Source: Baffinella frigidus (lineage: Eukaryota; Cryptophyceae; Cryptomonadales; Baffinellaceae). Taken from it: 13,993 nucleotides of DNA. The stretch spans positions 555,258-569,250 of the forward strand of contig MU646389.1 in assembly GCA_026770585.1 (NCBI GenBank). The letters run 5' to 3'. Position numbers and translations under genes: made by a program. Below, piece after piece: positions 1 to 6,153 of the stretch (position 1 is its first letter; each line of letters opens with the position of its first letter). The notes under the pieces were generated by a model. It saw only the letters and a program-made list of their open reading frames with translations. It had not been told where the DNA came from and searched no databases.

Positions 1-85
1 GGTGTGGGGTGTGTGGTGTGGGGTGTGGGGTGTGGGGTGTGGGGTGTGGGGTGCGGGGTTTGGGGTGTGGGGTGTGGGGTGTGGG
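1..85. repeat. GT-rich simple repeat (GGGGTGT-like units)
   Basis: Degenerate tandem units of GGGGTGTG and GGTGTGG fill the left edge. Runs of four G at 5 to 8 base spacing on the plus strand could form G-quadruplexes. If gene A extends left, this lies in its next intron, where the sense strand would read C-rich. The open frames across it are repeat translations, not genes. Confidence 0.85.
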
Positions 86-208
86 ATGATGGTTGCACGG
101 TTTCCGCGGCTATTTCAGGGCAAGGTTTTCGTGGTACCATTTCGGAAGGAAAGTTCCCGGGATGTGCGCTTTCGGGGTGTGCGTTTTCGGGGACTGTTTT
201 CGGGGAAC

Positions 209-292
209 CTCGATCTCGATCTCGCGTAGAATGGCCTTGACGCTCTCGAGCACCGTCAGCGCCTCAGACCCCTCGGGCTTCGGCACCAGCTC
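209..292 (-). CDS. Gene A, exon 4 (unnamed protein; leftmost exon seen)
   Basis: On the minus strand an 84-base open segment encodes 28 residues, beginning ELVPKPEGSEALTVLE and ending ILREIEIE. It is flanked by an acceptor (GGGGACAG before 292) and a possible donor (GAG then GTTCCC at 208). Both ends are phase 0, as in the other gene A exons, so it can follow exon 3 (ending GAEEWSK) without a frame change. The segment is rich in E, L, K and V and looks like an amphipathic helix; no catalytic motif is visible. Codons end mostly in G or C, unlike the surrounding repeats. The frame stays open past the donor for about 32 more codons, so the exon could be longer. No stop codon of gene A was found, so the protein continues left of the window. 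Linking it to gene A is inference from phase, strand and composition. Confidence 0.4.
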
Positions 293-735
293 CTGTCCCC
301 GAGCGAAAACACGACACGTTCATTCGGATGCTTCTGATAGCACCCTACCAAAAATTCCATCACGATACTCTCCCAGGAGAGGCCTGGTTTGACTCTCTGG
401 CCTCGGAGCAAACAATGCGTTTTCTGCAGATCTTTTCTACGGAAAGGCGTGGCGTTCCGCCGATTGTGGGAGCATTTAAACCCAAAAGGACCTAAAAGGC
501 CGCACCCCGCCCGCCCATCCCAAATGAAGCACCCTGATCGGCAGGCCAACCCCTGAGCTCGCCTCTGGGGCTCAGGCCTGAGAGGATTCGGCGAACCCCC
601 CATTCACGCCCGCGCAAAAAGAAACAGGCGGTTCTCTCGTTTTGGCCGGTGGTCTCTTGGGGGTGGTTCCACTGGATGCTTTCGCGACGCGGTCTGGGCT
701 GGGGGCCGCGTGGGGTTCGAGGGGTGGGACGCAGG
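293..735. other. Gene A intron 3, left part: no gene recognised
   Basis: Mixed-composition sequence with no convincing exon. A 115-codon minus-strand frame over 256-603 has arginine- and proline-rich composition and no family resemblance. I treat it as chance. No tandem repeat or long palindrome was seen here. Confidence 0.4.
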
Positions 736-1140
736 GCTTAAGGGTTTAGGGTTTAAGGTAGGGTGTTTCGGGTGTAGGGTTGGGGTTTGAGGTTTAGGGG
801 TTAGGGGTTAGGGTTCTGGGTTTATTAGGGTTCAGGGTTCTGGCGTGGTTCAGGGTAGGGATTTTAGGGTTTAGGGTTGGGTTTTAGGGATTAGGGTGTA
901 GGGTCTAGAGAAAGGGGTCAGGGATTAGGGTGTAGGTTGTAGGGAAAGGGGTCAGAGATTAGGGTGTAGGTTGTAGGGAAAGGGGTCAGAGATTAGGGGT
1001 CCTGACCCAGGGATCAGGGATCAGGGATCAGGGATCAAGGTTGAGGGTTCGAGGTTCAGGGTCTAAGGTGCAGGGTTGTTTGAGGTGTGAGGTATAAGGT
1101 GTAGGGTTGTTTGCGGTTCAGGGTCTAAGGTGTAGGGATG
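736..1140 (+). repeat. Degenerate telomere-like tract (TTTAGGG variants)
   Basis: Repeated but ragged units: GGGTTTAGGG, GGGTTAGG, GGGTGTAGGG, GGGATTAGG and, at 1009-1038, four GGGATCA units. A block GATTAGGGTGTAGGTTGTAGGGAAAGGGGTCAG-like recurs with a period of about 42 bases around 915-1000. The G-rich strand is the plus strand, so the sense strand of gene A reads C-rich. It is too degenerate for an active chromosome end and lies inside a gene, so it is interstitial. Confidence 0.85.
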
Positions 1141-1224
1141 TCAAGAGGTTAATAAAGAAGAAGCAGGGTAGACCACTCCATCAGAGACCAAGGGATTAGG
1201 GCTGAGGGATCCGGGATCACGGAC

Positions 1225-1288
1225 CTTGGACCACTCCTTAGCGCCGCGCTTCTTCTTGTGGGTGCACCACTTCAGCTCGACGCCCTCA
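1225..1288 (-). pseudogene. Truncated copy of gene A exon 3
   Basis: On the minus strand this reads PEGVELKWCTHKKKRGAKEW then SK, against GIELKRRTQKKKRGAEEWSK in the exon at 1648-1728. The donor-side edge (TCCAAG then GTCC) is preserved. The acceptor-side sequence is lost and an arginine has become a cysteine. It therefore looks like a decaying exon duplicate in the intron downstream of exon 3. Confidence 0.65.
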
Positions 1289-1360
1289 GGTTGAGGGTTT
1301 GAGGTGCAGGGTTGTTATAGGGGCGTGACGAGGTTCATACAGAAGAAGAAGATGATGATG

Positions 1361-1465
1361 CCGCTTCAACTCGATGCCTTCCTACAACCCTAGGGACTTG
1401 AAGAGGTTAATCAAGAAGAAGAAGAAGAAGAAGAGGTGTGGGCGAAACCTTGGACCACTCCATCA
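1361..1465 (-). pseudogene. Second broken copy of gene A exon 3, split by a GAA microsatellite
   Basis: Bases 1361-1385 match the GIELKR part of exon 3 in reverse complement, and 1447-1465 match the EWSK-donor part. Between them sits a GAA microsatellite (about 1411-1434), which appears to be an expansion of the exon's own AAG-AAG-AAG lysine codons. A shorter scrap of the same donor edge (GACCACTCCATC) lies near 1171-1183. Confidence 0.55.
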
Positions 1466-1487
1466 GGGAGCAGGAGATGAGAGATTG

Positions 1488-1642
1488 GGGATCAAGGGAT
1501 TAGGGATCAGGGATCAAGGATCAAGGATCAGGGATCAGGGATCAGGGATCAGGGATCAGGGATCAGGGATCAGGGATCAGGGATCAGGGATCAGGGATCA
1601 GGGATCAGGGATCAGGGATCAGGGATCAGGGATCAGGGATCA
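1488..1642 (+). repeat. (GGGATCA)n 7-bp tandem array
   Basis: About 22 units of a 7-bp repeat, nearly perfect in the central 120 bases. A few AAGGATC and GGGATTA variants sit at the left end. Unit length equals that of the TTTAGGG telomere repeat, from which it differs at a few positions, and GGGATTA intermediates are present, so it may derive from telomere-like sequence. Its right edge is five bases from the donor of gene A exon 3. The sense strand of gene A reads TGATCCC. Confidence 0.95.
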
Positions 1643-1647
1643 AGGAC

Positions 1648-1728
1648 CTTAGACCACTCCTCAGCGCCGCGCTTCTTCTTCTGGGTGCGCCGCTTCAGCT
1701 CGATGCCCTCCTCCAACCCCCCGCGCGC
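1648..1728 (-). CDS. Gene A, exon 3 (unnamed protein; GIELKRRT and GAEEWSK motifs)
   Basis: An 81-base minus-strand exon encodes 27 residues: ARGGLEEGIELKRRTQ, then KKKRGAEEWSK. The acceptor is GGTGGCAG just before 1728 and the donor is AAG then GTCCTT at 1647; both edges are phase 0. Joined to exon 2 it gives REDIGAK-ARGG-LEEGIELKRRT-GAEEWSK. Glycine-rich turn, alternating E-x-K strand and W-x-K resemble beta-strand rich CYTH-like or triphosphate-tunnel folds, where E-x-K pairs line a basic tunnel. That resemblance is a guess; no family is named. At least four truncated copies lie nearby (1225-1288, 1361-1465, 1787-1834 and a scrap near 1171), but only this copy has an intact acceptor, frame and donor. 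The donor abuts the GGGATCA array. Confidence 0.65.
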
Positions 1729-1786
1729 CTGCCACCATCCATGCGTTGAGCGCTGCCCCCAGACCTGATCCACAGCCCTCTGCACT

Positions 1787-1834
1787 CTGGGTGCGCCGCT
1801 TTAGCTCGATGCCCTCCTCCAGCCCACCACGCGC
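1787..1834 (-). pseudogene. Acceptor-side copy of gene A exon 3
   Basis: A direct duplicate, offset by about 106 bases, of 1681-1728 plus flanking intron. It keeps the acceptor GGTGGCAG and ARG-GLEEGIELKRRTQ-like coding, with one GGG codon changed, and then diverges into non-exon sequence. The donor half is missing. It is the mirror case of the donor-side copies at 1225-1288 and 1361-1465. Confidence 0.65.
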
Positions 1835-1838
1835 CTGC

Positions 1839-2075
1839 CACCATGCATGCACTCGTGCTTAGGGCGTTCAGTTTAGTTTGGATGGTTGGGCTGGAGTTTA
1901 TTAGATACTCGTGAAAACATTCGCCTCGTCACTTCAGCTGCGAAAATGCATAAATAAATAAAAATGTACGTGATCAAGCACCGACCATGTACTGGCTGAG
2001 AATGCAGGGCGTTTTTGTCTGCGATACGCTGCATGACCCTCTGCACCGTCGGTGATGACTAGCTCTGCGGCGTTC
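1839..2075. other. Gene A intron 2, left part: no firm gene
   Basis: Nothing certain is seen. An A-rich stretch (1941-1965) contains ATAAATAAATAAAAAT. A 48-base minus-strand segment (2040-1993) has AG and GT edges in phase 0 but is not needed to join exons 2 and 3; see the rejected list. Confidence 0.35.
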
Positions 2076-2265
2076 CACTCGAGAATGCTAGAGGGGCCTA
2101 TTCATATGTGGGGTTGTAGATATTTGCACCAGGATAAGGTATTCCAACTTCGTGACTGGCCAATGTATGGCTAGTAACGTGACCAATCAACGAAAGTTAC
2201 TACACAATTGCCCACTTTTTTAAGCACCCTGGTTTTAAATAGGCCCCTCTAGCGTTCTCGTGTGG
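2076..2265. mobile_element. Inverted-repeat element, 190 bp, 28-bp ends
   Basis: Terminal inverted repeats at 2076-2103 and 2238-2265 match at 26 of 28 positions (core GCTAGAGGGGCCTATT). The interior is AT-richer and holds CACCAGGATAAGGTA and GTTACTACACAATTG. Both motifs recur in other elements of this window (12393-12500 and 8925-8940). No coding capacity, so it would be a non-autonomous, MITE-like element. A clear target duplication was not found. Confidence 0.8.
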
Positions 2266-2485
2266 TTAAGCCCGCGACGGAGGCAACGCATTCCACGGAG
2301 GGCCCTTGGGGGGTGATTCAAAAGTCAATTTCCCAAGATTTTGGGAGGAACACGGGCACATCTCGCCAAAAGTTGACGAAAACGGCCTAACGGCTCCAAG
2401 AACGGACGTCGGATAACCCTCGAAGGGCCTTGCGTGGGGTGCGGGATAGAGAAGACGTTTCGTGAAGCCGGGGCTCGGCTGAGAC
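2266..2485. other. Gene A intron 2: unassigned
   Basis: Between two inverted-repeat elements I see no exon, tandem repeat or palindrome. The frame beginning at 2434 runs into the 36-bp tandem repeat and an element arm, so it is not a gene. Confidence 0.3.
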
Positions 2486-2580
2486 AGTCCAGTTTTTCTC
2501 AGGGAGAGGTAGAAGGCGGGTTTAAATTTGGAATCTCAAGACATATTAAAGAACCACCCGCCATATCTAAAGCATTCGTA

Positions 2581-2688
2581 GAAAGTCGTACCGTCGCAAC
2601 CTTTCAGCCACCTCCAGAAAGTCGTCCCGTCGCAACCTTTCAGCCACCTCCAGAAAGTCGTCCCGTCGCAACCTCTGAGCCACCTTTA
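2581..2688 (+). repeat. 36-bp tandem repeat, three copies
   Basis: Units start at 2581, 2617 and 2653, each GAAAGTCGTCCCGTCGCAAC followed by CTTTCAGCCACCTCCA with few changes. Unit length is a multiple of three, so one frame reads a 12-residue repeat (ESRPVATFQPPP). The right arm of the outer palindrome has only one unit, so the expansion happened in the left arm. I regard the reading frame as incidental. Confidence 0.9.
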
Positions 2689-2826
2689 TCCGGGGAAACC
2701 TATTTTTCTTTAGTTTGATGGCAAGGAAAATTACAACACAACTCGTTCTTATTAGTAATATTAAAGCATTTATGTAGTGATTTTCCTTGCCATCAAACTA
2801 AAGAAAAATAGGTTTCCCCGGATAAA
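2685..2826. mobile_element. MITE-like element, 142 bp with 47-bp perfect ends
   Basis: Arms 2685-2731 and 2780-2826 are perfectly complementary (starting TTTATCCGGGGAAACC, ending GGCAAGGAAAAT). The 48-base centre (TTACAACACA ... TTATGTAGTG) is itself weakly palindromic and related to the centre of the element at 8883-9017. Insertion into the outer palindrome arm left at most a 2 to 3 bp duplication (CC/ACC). Perfect arms argue for a recent insertion or active arm homogenisation. Confidence 0.9.
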
Positions 2827-2893
2827 CCTCTTACCTGCCCGCATCCCTCCGAGACCATCGCCCCCGTCTCATAGCTCTGCCTGAGTTATTATG

Positions 2894-2977
2894 GGCTCCT
2901 CGCTCAGAACATTCAGATCAGGACTCTGTACAAACGCTCCAGTACACAGAGCATCTGAATGTATTGAACGAGGAGCC
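2894..2977. repeat. Imperfect hairpin, 84 bp
   Basis: GGCTCCTCG at 2894 pairs with CGAGGAGCC ending at 2977. The inner parts ACATTCAGAT and CTCTGTAC pair with ATCTGAATGT and GTACACAGAG. It lies in the centre of the composite region. No coding function is seen. Confidence 0.75.
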
Positions 2978-2994
2978 AGATTAACTGAGGCAGA

Positions 2995-3165
2995 CCACCA
3001 GTCCTCCGAGGTTGCTCAAATAGTGCTCTGGAACCATTTTGCAAACGTTGATTTTTGGTACAAAATGTGTCAACTGAAGTTGCAGAGACCCCAGATCTGG
3101 GGTCTCTGCAAGGTGAATAAACAATGTTCCAGACCCTTATTTGAGCAGCCTCGGAGGGCTGGTGG
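2995..3165. mobile_element. CCACCA-ended inverted-repeat element, 171 bp, with 32-bp perfect palindrome
   Basis: The arms (CCACCAGTCCTCCGAGG and complement, extending to GCTCAAATA and CTGGAAC) span about 42 bases on each side. Near the right arm lies a perfect spacerless palindrome at 3080-3111, centred on AGATCT. Length and CCACCA ends resemble the elements at 3721-3892 (172 bp) and 7257-7381, suggesting one family. Confidence 0.8.
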
Positions 3166-3421
3166 GAGCTAGGAGATGGGGAAGACGGTTTCGGAGGGAT
3201 GCGAGCAGCCACGCAGGATCCTTCGTGGGGGTATTTCGTGGCTGGCATTTGAGCCATTGGCTAGCATTTGAGCCATTTTCATATAAAAAATGACTTTTCA
3301 AATAATTTATCCAACAAATTAAGTTTTGAAATACCCCCCCCCCACCAATCCTGGGTGGGTAAGAGGCTGCGAGGTTGCGACGGGACGACACCTCCTACCC
3401 CTCTCTGCGAAAAACTGGACT

Positions 3422-3613
3422 CGCCCTAAACTTCTTTTATCCTCGTATACGTTGTATACTTGGTGATATACGACTCTGGGTAGGTCCCTCGAGATTATCT
3501 TCTCTCTCGTGTGACCTCCCCGGACCCTGAGTCTATCACAACAGGAAATCTAGTACAAACGTACAACTAAAATACTTTTGCAGCGAGCCCGGGTTGACTG
3601 AGGCGGAGTGCTG
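3422..3613. other. Gene A intron 2: unassigned
   Basis: AT-richer sequence with short internal repeats of GTATAC/TATACG at 3446-3471. There is no exon, tandem array or long inverted repeat. A scrap of gene A exon 2 (GACCTTGGCGCCG, about 3614-3627) begins just after it. Confidence 0.35.
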
Positions 3614-3639
3614 GCGACCTTGGCGCCGTTTTTTAAGGC

Positions 3640-3714
3640 GCTTAGACTTTTGTATCACTCAACTCAAGGCTCAAGGGACTACCTAGGACCTGATTCGAGA
3701 GCAATAAAGAAGAA
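3640..3714 (+). repeat. Dispersed 75-bp repeat, copy 1 (partner 4091-4167)
   Basis: The block TTGTATCACTCAACTCAAGG ... GCAATAAAGAAGAAG matches 4091-4167 at roughly 85 to 90 percent by eye, about 450 bases apart. Both copies end in AATAAAG followed by GAA microsatellite sequence. An AATAAA then simple repeat at one end recalls the 3' end of a retroposon, but no tRNA-like promoter boxes are convincing. Confidence 0.8.
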
Positions 3715-3720
3715 GAAGAA

Positions 3721-3892
3721 CCACCAACCCTCACAGAAAGACCAAATCGTCGATTTTCAGACCTCGGATTTGTGGGGCGTCGGGTTCGGATTCGACCCCG
3801 GCGAATCAACTTACTTACCAATCTTGGTACAAAATCAACTTTGGGGAACAGGTCGAAACCAATCGATTTGGTCCGCCCGTGAGGGCTGGTGG
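3721..3892. mobile_element. CCACCA-ended inverted-repeat element, 172 bp
   Basis: The left arm CCACCAACCCTCAC, then ACCAAATCG and CGA-TTT at 3721-3758, pairs with CGATTTGGTCC, then GTGAGGGCTGGTGG ending at 3892. The arms are imperfect with small indels. A solo right arm of the same family lies at 4349-4396. The element sits directly next to a truncated copy of gene A exon 2. Confidence 0.75.
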
Positions 3893-3933
3893 AAGAAGAC
3901 ATTGGCGCCGGTGCCCTCGCGGCAGGAGAGGCA
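3889..3933 (-). pseudogene. Truncated copy of gene A exon 2
   Basis: On the minus strand it reads CLSCREGTGAN then GT, against YLSCREDIGAK then GT in exon 2 at 4405-4467. The donor-side edge is kept and the front half is missing. The copy is interrupted at 3932 by the inverted repeat 3932-4060. Confidence 0.65.
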
Positions 3934-4060
3934 CCCTGGAGGCAACTATTGGGCAAATCGATGGTTTCTTAAGTCAACTCCCACACAAATGTCACCATAA
4001 TGGGGTTTGGCATCTGTGGGAGATTGACTTGAAATTTGCCCCTGGGTTGCCTCCAGGGTG
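3932..4060. mobile_element. Inverted-repeat element, 129 bp
   Basis: CACCCTGGAGGCAAC at 3932 pairs with its complement ending at 4060. Inner pairs are GGGCAAAT, AAGTCAA and TCCCACA. It lies in the exon 2 copy where sister copies continue uninterrupted, so it is probably an insertion. Arms are imperfect with small indels, suggesting age. Confidence 0.7.
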
Positions 4061-4090
4061 GTGTCTCGTCCGGAAAACATGCTGCCACCC

Positions 4091-4167
4091 GAGGCATACA
4101 CGTTTGTATCACTCAGCTCAAGGCTCAAGGGCCTACCTAGGACTGGTTTCGAGAGCAATAAAGAGCA
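4091..4167 (+). repeat. Dispersed 75-bp repeat, copy 2
   Basis: Direct repeat of 3640-3714, ending in GCAATAAAGAGC and running into a GAA/GAT microsatellite. See copy 1 for description. Confidence 0.8.
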
Positions 4168-4300
4168 AGAAGAAGAAGATGAAGAAGAAGAAGATGAAGA
4201 AGAGGAAGAAGAGGAAGAAGATGATGAAGAAGGAGAGAGATGATCTGCGTTAACGTAAGAAGAACAGGAAGAAGAAGACGATGATGAAGAGAGATGATCT
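4163..4300 (+). repeat. GAA/GAT microsatellite
   Basis: Purine-rich triplets (AAGAAGAAGATGAAGAAG and variants) run 4163-4240. The sequence GAGAGATGATCTGYGTTAAC then appears twice (about 4233-4254 and 4287-4309). Long acidic or lysine-rich translations in three frames are simple-sequence artefacts. Confidence 0.9.
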
Positions 4301-4311
4301 GTGTTAACTCA

Positions 4312-4396
4312 AGTCGAAGAACACGACCTTGGCGCCGACGTCCTTGGGGGAACAGGTCGAAATCAATCGATTTGGTCCGCCCGTGAGGGTTGGTGG
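4312..4396 (-). pseudogene. Exon 2 scrap (4312-4345) plus solo arm of CCACCA element (4349-4396)
   Basis: The minus strand of 4312-4345 reads KDVGAK then GTCGTG, matching the donor edge of gene A exon 2. Directly beside it, 4349-4396 matches the right arm of the element at 3721-3892 (GGTCGAAATCAATCGATTTG, then GTGAGGGTTGGTGG), but its left arm is absent. This looks like a deletion derivative. Confidence 0.65.
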
Positions 4397-4404
4397 AACA
4401 AGAC

Positions 4405-4467
4405 CTTGGCGCCGATGTCCTCGCGGCAGGAGAGGTAGACGTCGGTGCGATCCTCAGGGGCCTCATC
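4405..4467 (-). CDS. Gene A, exon 2 (unnamed protein; RTDVYLSCREDIGAK)
   Basis: A 63-base minus-strand exon encodes 21 residues, DEAPEDRTDVYLSCREDIGA then K. The acceptor CTTGGCAG precedes 4467 and the donor AAG then GTCTTG follows 4405; both are phase 0, so it joins exon 1 (ending LEKK) and exon 3 (starting ARGG) in frame. The D-V-Y-L strand followed by D-I-G-A-K-A-R-G-G across the junction reads like a conserved core. A nearly identical full copy at 4698-4760 differs by one residue and at the donor (GC in place of GT), so I prefer this copy. Partial copies are at 3889-3933, 4312-4345 and 3614-3627. Whether the cell uses one copy, or either, cannot be decided from sequence. Confidence 0.6.
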
Positions 4468-4697
4468 CTGCCAAGCCAGCGGCCGCACGTCACAATTCGC
4501 CTCAAGTCGATTGTGGGAGCTTGTACTGTACGAGATATCACCTACGCCCACCGGTGCATACCCGACGGCTGACAAAAAAAAAAGTAGCGGGGACCGTCAC
4601 GTTGCGAAATTTCCTGATGTGATCTGGCGTGGTTTGGGTCGTGTGAGTTTGGTTGCCACAGCAGGACGACACCCAAACTTCAGTCGAAGAACACGGC

Positions 4698-4760
4698 CTT
4701 GGCGCCGATGTCCTCGCGGCAGGACAGGTAGACGTCGGTGCGATCCTCCAGGGCCTCATC
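4698..4760 (-). pseudogene. Second full-length copy of gene A exon 2
   Basis: The minus strand reads DEALEDRTDVYLSCREDIGA then K, with acceptor TTGGCAG intact. The expected donor is GCCGTG instead of GTCTTG. Splicing three bases later at GTGTTC would keep phase 0 and add one alanine, so it might still be a usable or alternative exon. If both copies were included, the repeat would be in frame (21 or 22 extra residues). Confidence 0.55.
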
Positions 4761-4844
4761 CTGCCAAGAACGATCAATGGCTCCAAGAGCGGCGAAAGTT
4801 TGTGGTGGCAATTCATCCATGCCAGCGCCCGCGCGTCACAATTC

Positions 4845-4974
4845 CTAGCTCTGTCCCACTAAATCTGGTCTCGTCATTATTAGTTTTAAAGAAGGATCTC
4901 CAGTACAGATTAACTGTCCATCTACCTCTAAATGTTGTTAATGATGCGACCAAATTGAACTGGGACAGAGCTAG
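4845..4974. mobile_element. CTAGCTC-family MITE-like element, 130 bp, with 5-bp target duplication
   Basis: It starts CTAGCTCTGTCCCA and ends in the complement. Arms run about 38 bases with several mismatches. It is flanked by AATTC on both sides (4840-4844 and 4975-4979). The sister segment in copy 1 of the tandem duplication has a single AATTC (4494-4498) and no insertion, which is the pre-insertion site. The centre (GGATCTCCAGTACAGATTAA) is shared with 7648-7796. It has no coding capacity. Confidence 0.93.
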
Positions 4975-5211
4975 AATTCGCGTAAACTCGATCCTGAGAC
5001 TTGTACCAGATGTGTACACGACACGATACACGCCAAAGGTGAAAGAATACCCTACGGCTGACAAAAAAAAAAGTAGCGCGGACCGTCACGTTGTGAAATT
5101 TCCTGATGTGGTCTGGCGTGGTTTGGGTCGTGTGAGGGTGGTTCTCACAGCAGGACGACACCCAAGACATCGAAAGAAGAATGTTCAGGAGGTTCCGAGT
5201 GTTAATGCCAC

Positions 5212-5369
5212 AAGCTAACGCCAGCGGACCCCTTAGCCTACGGTAGGAACCCCCCCTCCTCCTACGACGTTTCAAACAAAAAGGTCTTTACAAGTCGTAG
5301 GAGGTGGGCTCGTACCGTAGGCAATCCGTACGAGCTCGTAGGCTCTAAGTACCTCGCTGGCGTTAGCTT
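5212..5369. mobile_element. Inverted-repeat element, 158 bp, AAGCTAACGCCAGCG ends
   Basis: Fifteen-base perfect ends lie at 5212-5226 and 5355-5369. Inner paired blocks include CCTCCTACGAC with GTCGTAGGAGG. CCTACGGTAGG and its variant ACCGTAGGC occur inside, a motif shared with the elements at 7919, 8622, 9610 and 11124. It sits in the first intron of gene A. Confidence 0.8.
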
Positions 5370-5547
5370 TTCAGATGAGTGTGAGGGTAGCATCTGTGCG
5401 TGGCCTGCAGGCGTGTTGAGCAAGCGTCTGGAACTGCAACTGCGCTAACCTTTCAACCCGAGGCCCTCGACGAGAAGCGAGCGTGCGAGCCTCCCTCCCT
5501 TCCCTTTCGAGGGAGAGCGGACGCGGAAAGCACGGGCGGGGCGGCAC

Positions 5548-5640
5548 CTTCTTCTCGAGAGCCGGAAAGACCTCCTTGGCATGCGCCTCGAACGCTTCGC
5601 GCACGTCCCCAACATAAAAAACACGGTACTCGAACCCCAT
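5548..5640 (-). CDS. Gene A, exon 1 (start codon exon, unnamed protein)
   Basis: On the minus strand ATG at 5640-5638 lies in strong Kozak context (ACCATGG) and opens 31 codons: MGFEYRVFYVGDVREAFEAH, then AKEVFPALEKK. The exon ends at AAG before a GTGCCG donor, phase 0. An upstream in-frame ATG at 5721 would add 27 low-complexity residues; I prefer the Kozak ATG. EYRVFYV is a good first beta strand, followed by a helix. With exons 2 to 4 it gives MGFEYRVFYV, then RTDVYLSCREDIGAK-ARGG, then GIELKRRT and GAEEWSK. The opening strand plus basic and acidic strand pairs is what one expects of a small beta-barrel or tunnel protein such as the CYTH group, but the assignment is speculative. The frame reads on past the donor into arginine-rich sequence, unlike the exon. 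Confidence 0.6.
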
Positions 5641-6153
5641 GGTTGTCGTTATGCGTGTCGGCAGCAGTAGCTCCGCTCTGTCCTGTTCAGATTGTTGGGA
5701 AGGGCGGTGAGTTGCAGGCACCTATGGATGCGCGGGCGTTGAGCCCCTGATGGCGAATTTAGGGACCCGGGACAACTGTCCTGGGATCTGCACGCCTGGA
5801 CTTGGTCACACCTGTTGGAGCAGCAGCGCGAGGAGCAGCGCCGAGAGCAAGCGTGTGGCCAGCGTTCGAGCGTTCGAAAGCTGCGACTGAAGAATCAAAA
5901 GTCAAAACGTCCACTTTTCAGAATCGTCAAACGGGCGGGGGGAAGTGACAAGGAATGCGGTGGACAGGATATTGTTCAAGCACCAACAGTGAATGATGGA
6001 GTAGAGCCGGGCAGACGGGATCTCGCAGTACCCCTGAACCCCGAGTCTCCGGGCGCGCTTCCCTTCACCTGATTCGTAGAGTTGAAAAACAGCGCTCTCT
6101 GCCATTTGGGGTGAGCTGTTTTGGGAGAGAGCGCAGGGAGAGAGCGCCGGAAC
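5641..6153. promoter_or_regulatory. Divergent intergenic region between genes A and B
   Basis: The two inferred start codons face away from each other across 513 bases, so this should contain both 5' untranslated regions and a shared or back-to-back promoter. No TATA box is obvious. Short inverted repeats are CCGGGACAACTGTCCTGG-like at about 5767-5785 and GCGCTCTCT/AGAGAGCGC between about 6093 and 6147. An 85-codon plus-strand frame (5815-6072) shows no family resemblance and is probably untranslated. This is the longest stretch free of the palindromic elements that crowd the introns. Confidence 0.5.

Larger units (their letters stand above)
2486..3421. mobile_element. Composite nested inverted-repeat region, 936 bp
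   Basis: The outer arms begin AGTCCAGTTTTTC at 2486 and end in its complement at 3421. Behind them both sides carry GAGAGG-GGTAG-AGG-like sequence and then GTCGTCCCGTCGCAACCTC. The left arm is stretched by a 36-bp tandem repeat and interrupted by a 142-bp element. Two further inverted repeats (2894-2977, 2995-3165) fill the centre. Comparing the two arms shows the 142-bp insertion as an extra segment in the left one, giving an order of events: outer palindrome first, inner insertion later. Confidence 0.65.
4398..5180. repeat. Tandem segmental duplication carrying gene A exon 2
   Basis: Copy 1 (about 4398-4690) and copy 2 (about 4691-5180) share three blocks in order: the exon 2 block, the CACGTCACAATTC block, and the block CGGCTGACAAAAAAAAAAGT ... 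GGACGACACCCAA. Copy 2 is longer because it contains a 130-bp element (4845-4974) and about 50 extra bases after the exon copy. The shared blocks are close to 90 percent identical by eye. Confidence 0.88.

Noticed and set aside
1488-1642. CRISPR-like regular array
   Set aside because: Units are contiguous 7-mers with no spacers; it is a simple tandem repeat in a eukaryotic intron.
1374-1652. 92-codon frame with lysine run and GIRDQGS repeats
   Set aside because: It is a translation of GAA and GGGATCA simple repeats; the real coding sense here is the opposite strand at 1648-1728.
1993-2040. Possible 48-base gene A exon (RVMQRIADKNALHSQP) with AG and GT edges in phase 0
   Set aside because: It would separate REDIGAK from ARGG, which read naturally when joined directly, and no copy or context supports it. 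It remains a possibility for RNA data to settle.
2434-2718. 94-codon frame with ESRPVATFQPPP repeats
   Set aside because: The repeat is a 36-bp tandem expansion within a palindrome arm; the frame ends inside an element and has no family resemblance.
3640-4167. tRNA-derived SINE ending in AATAAAGAAG
   Set aside because: No convincing A and B promoter boxes could be placed; only a dispersed direct repeat is supported.
4163-4260. Acidic or lysine-rich protein segments
   Set aside because: All three frames are open because the sequence is a GAA/GAT microsatellite; this is not evidence of coding.
5815-6072. 85-codon plus-strand frame in the divergent spacer
   Set aside because: Basic low-complexity start, no motif, no conservation clue; more likely 5' untranslated or promoter sequence.
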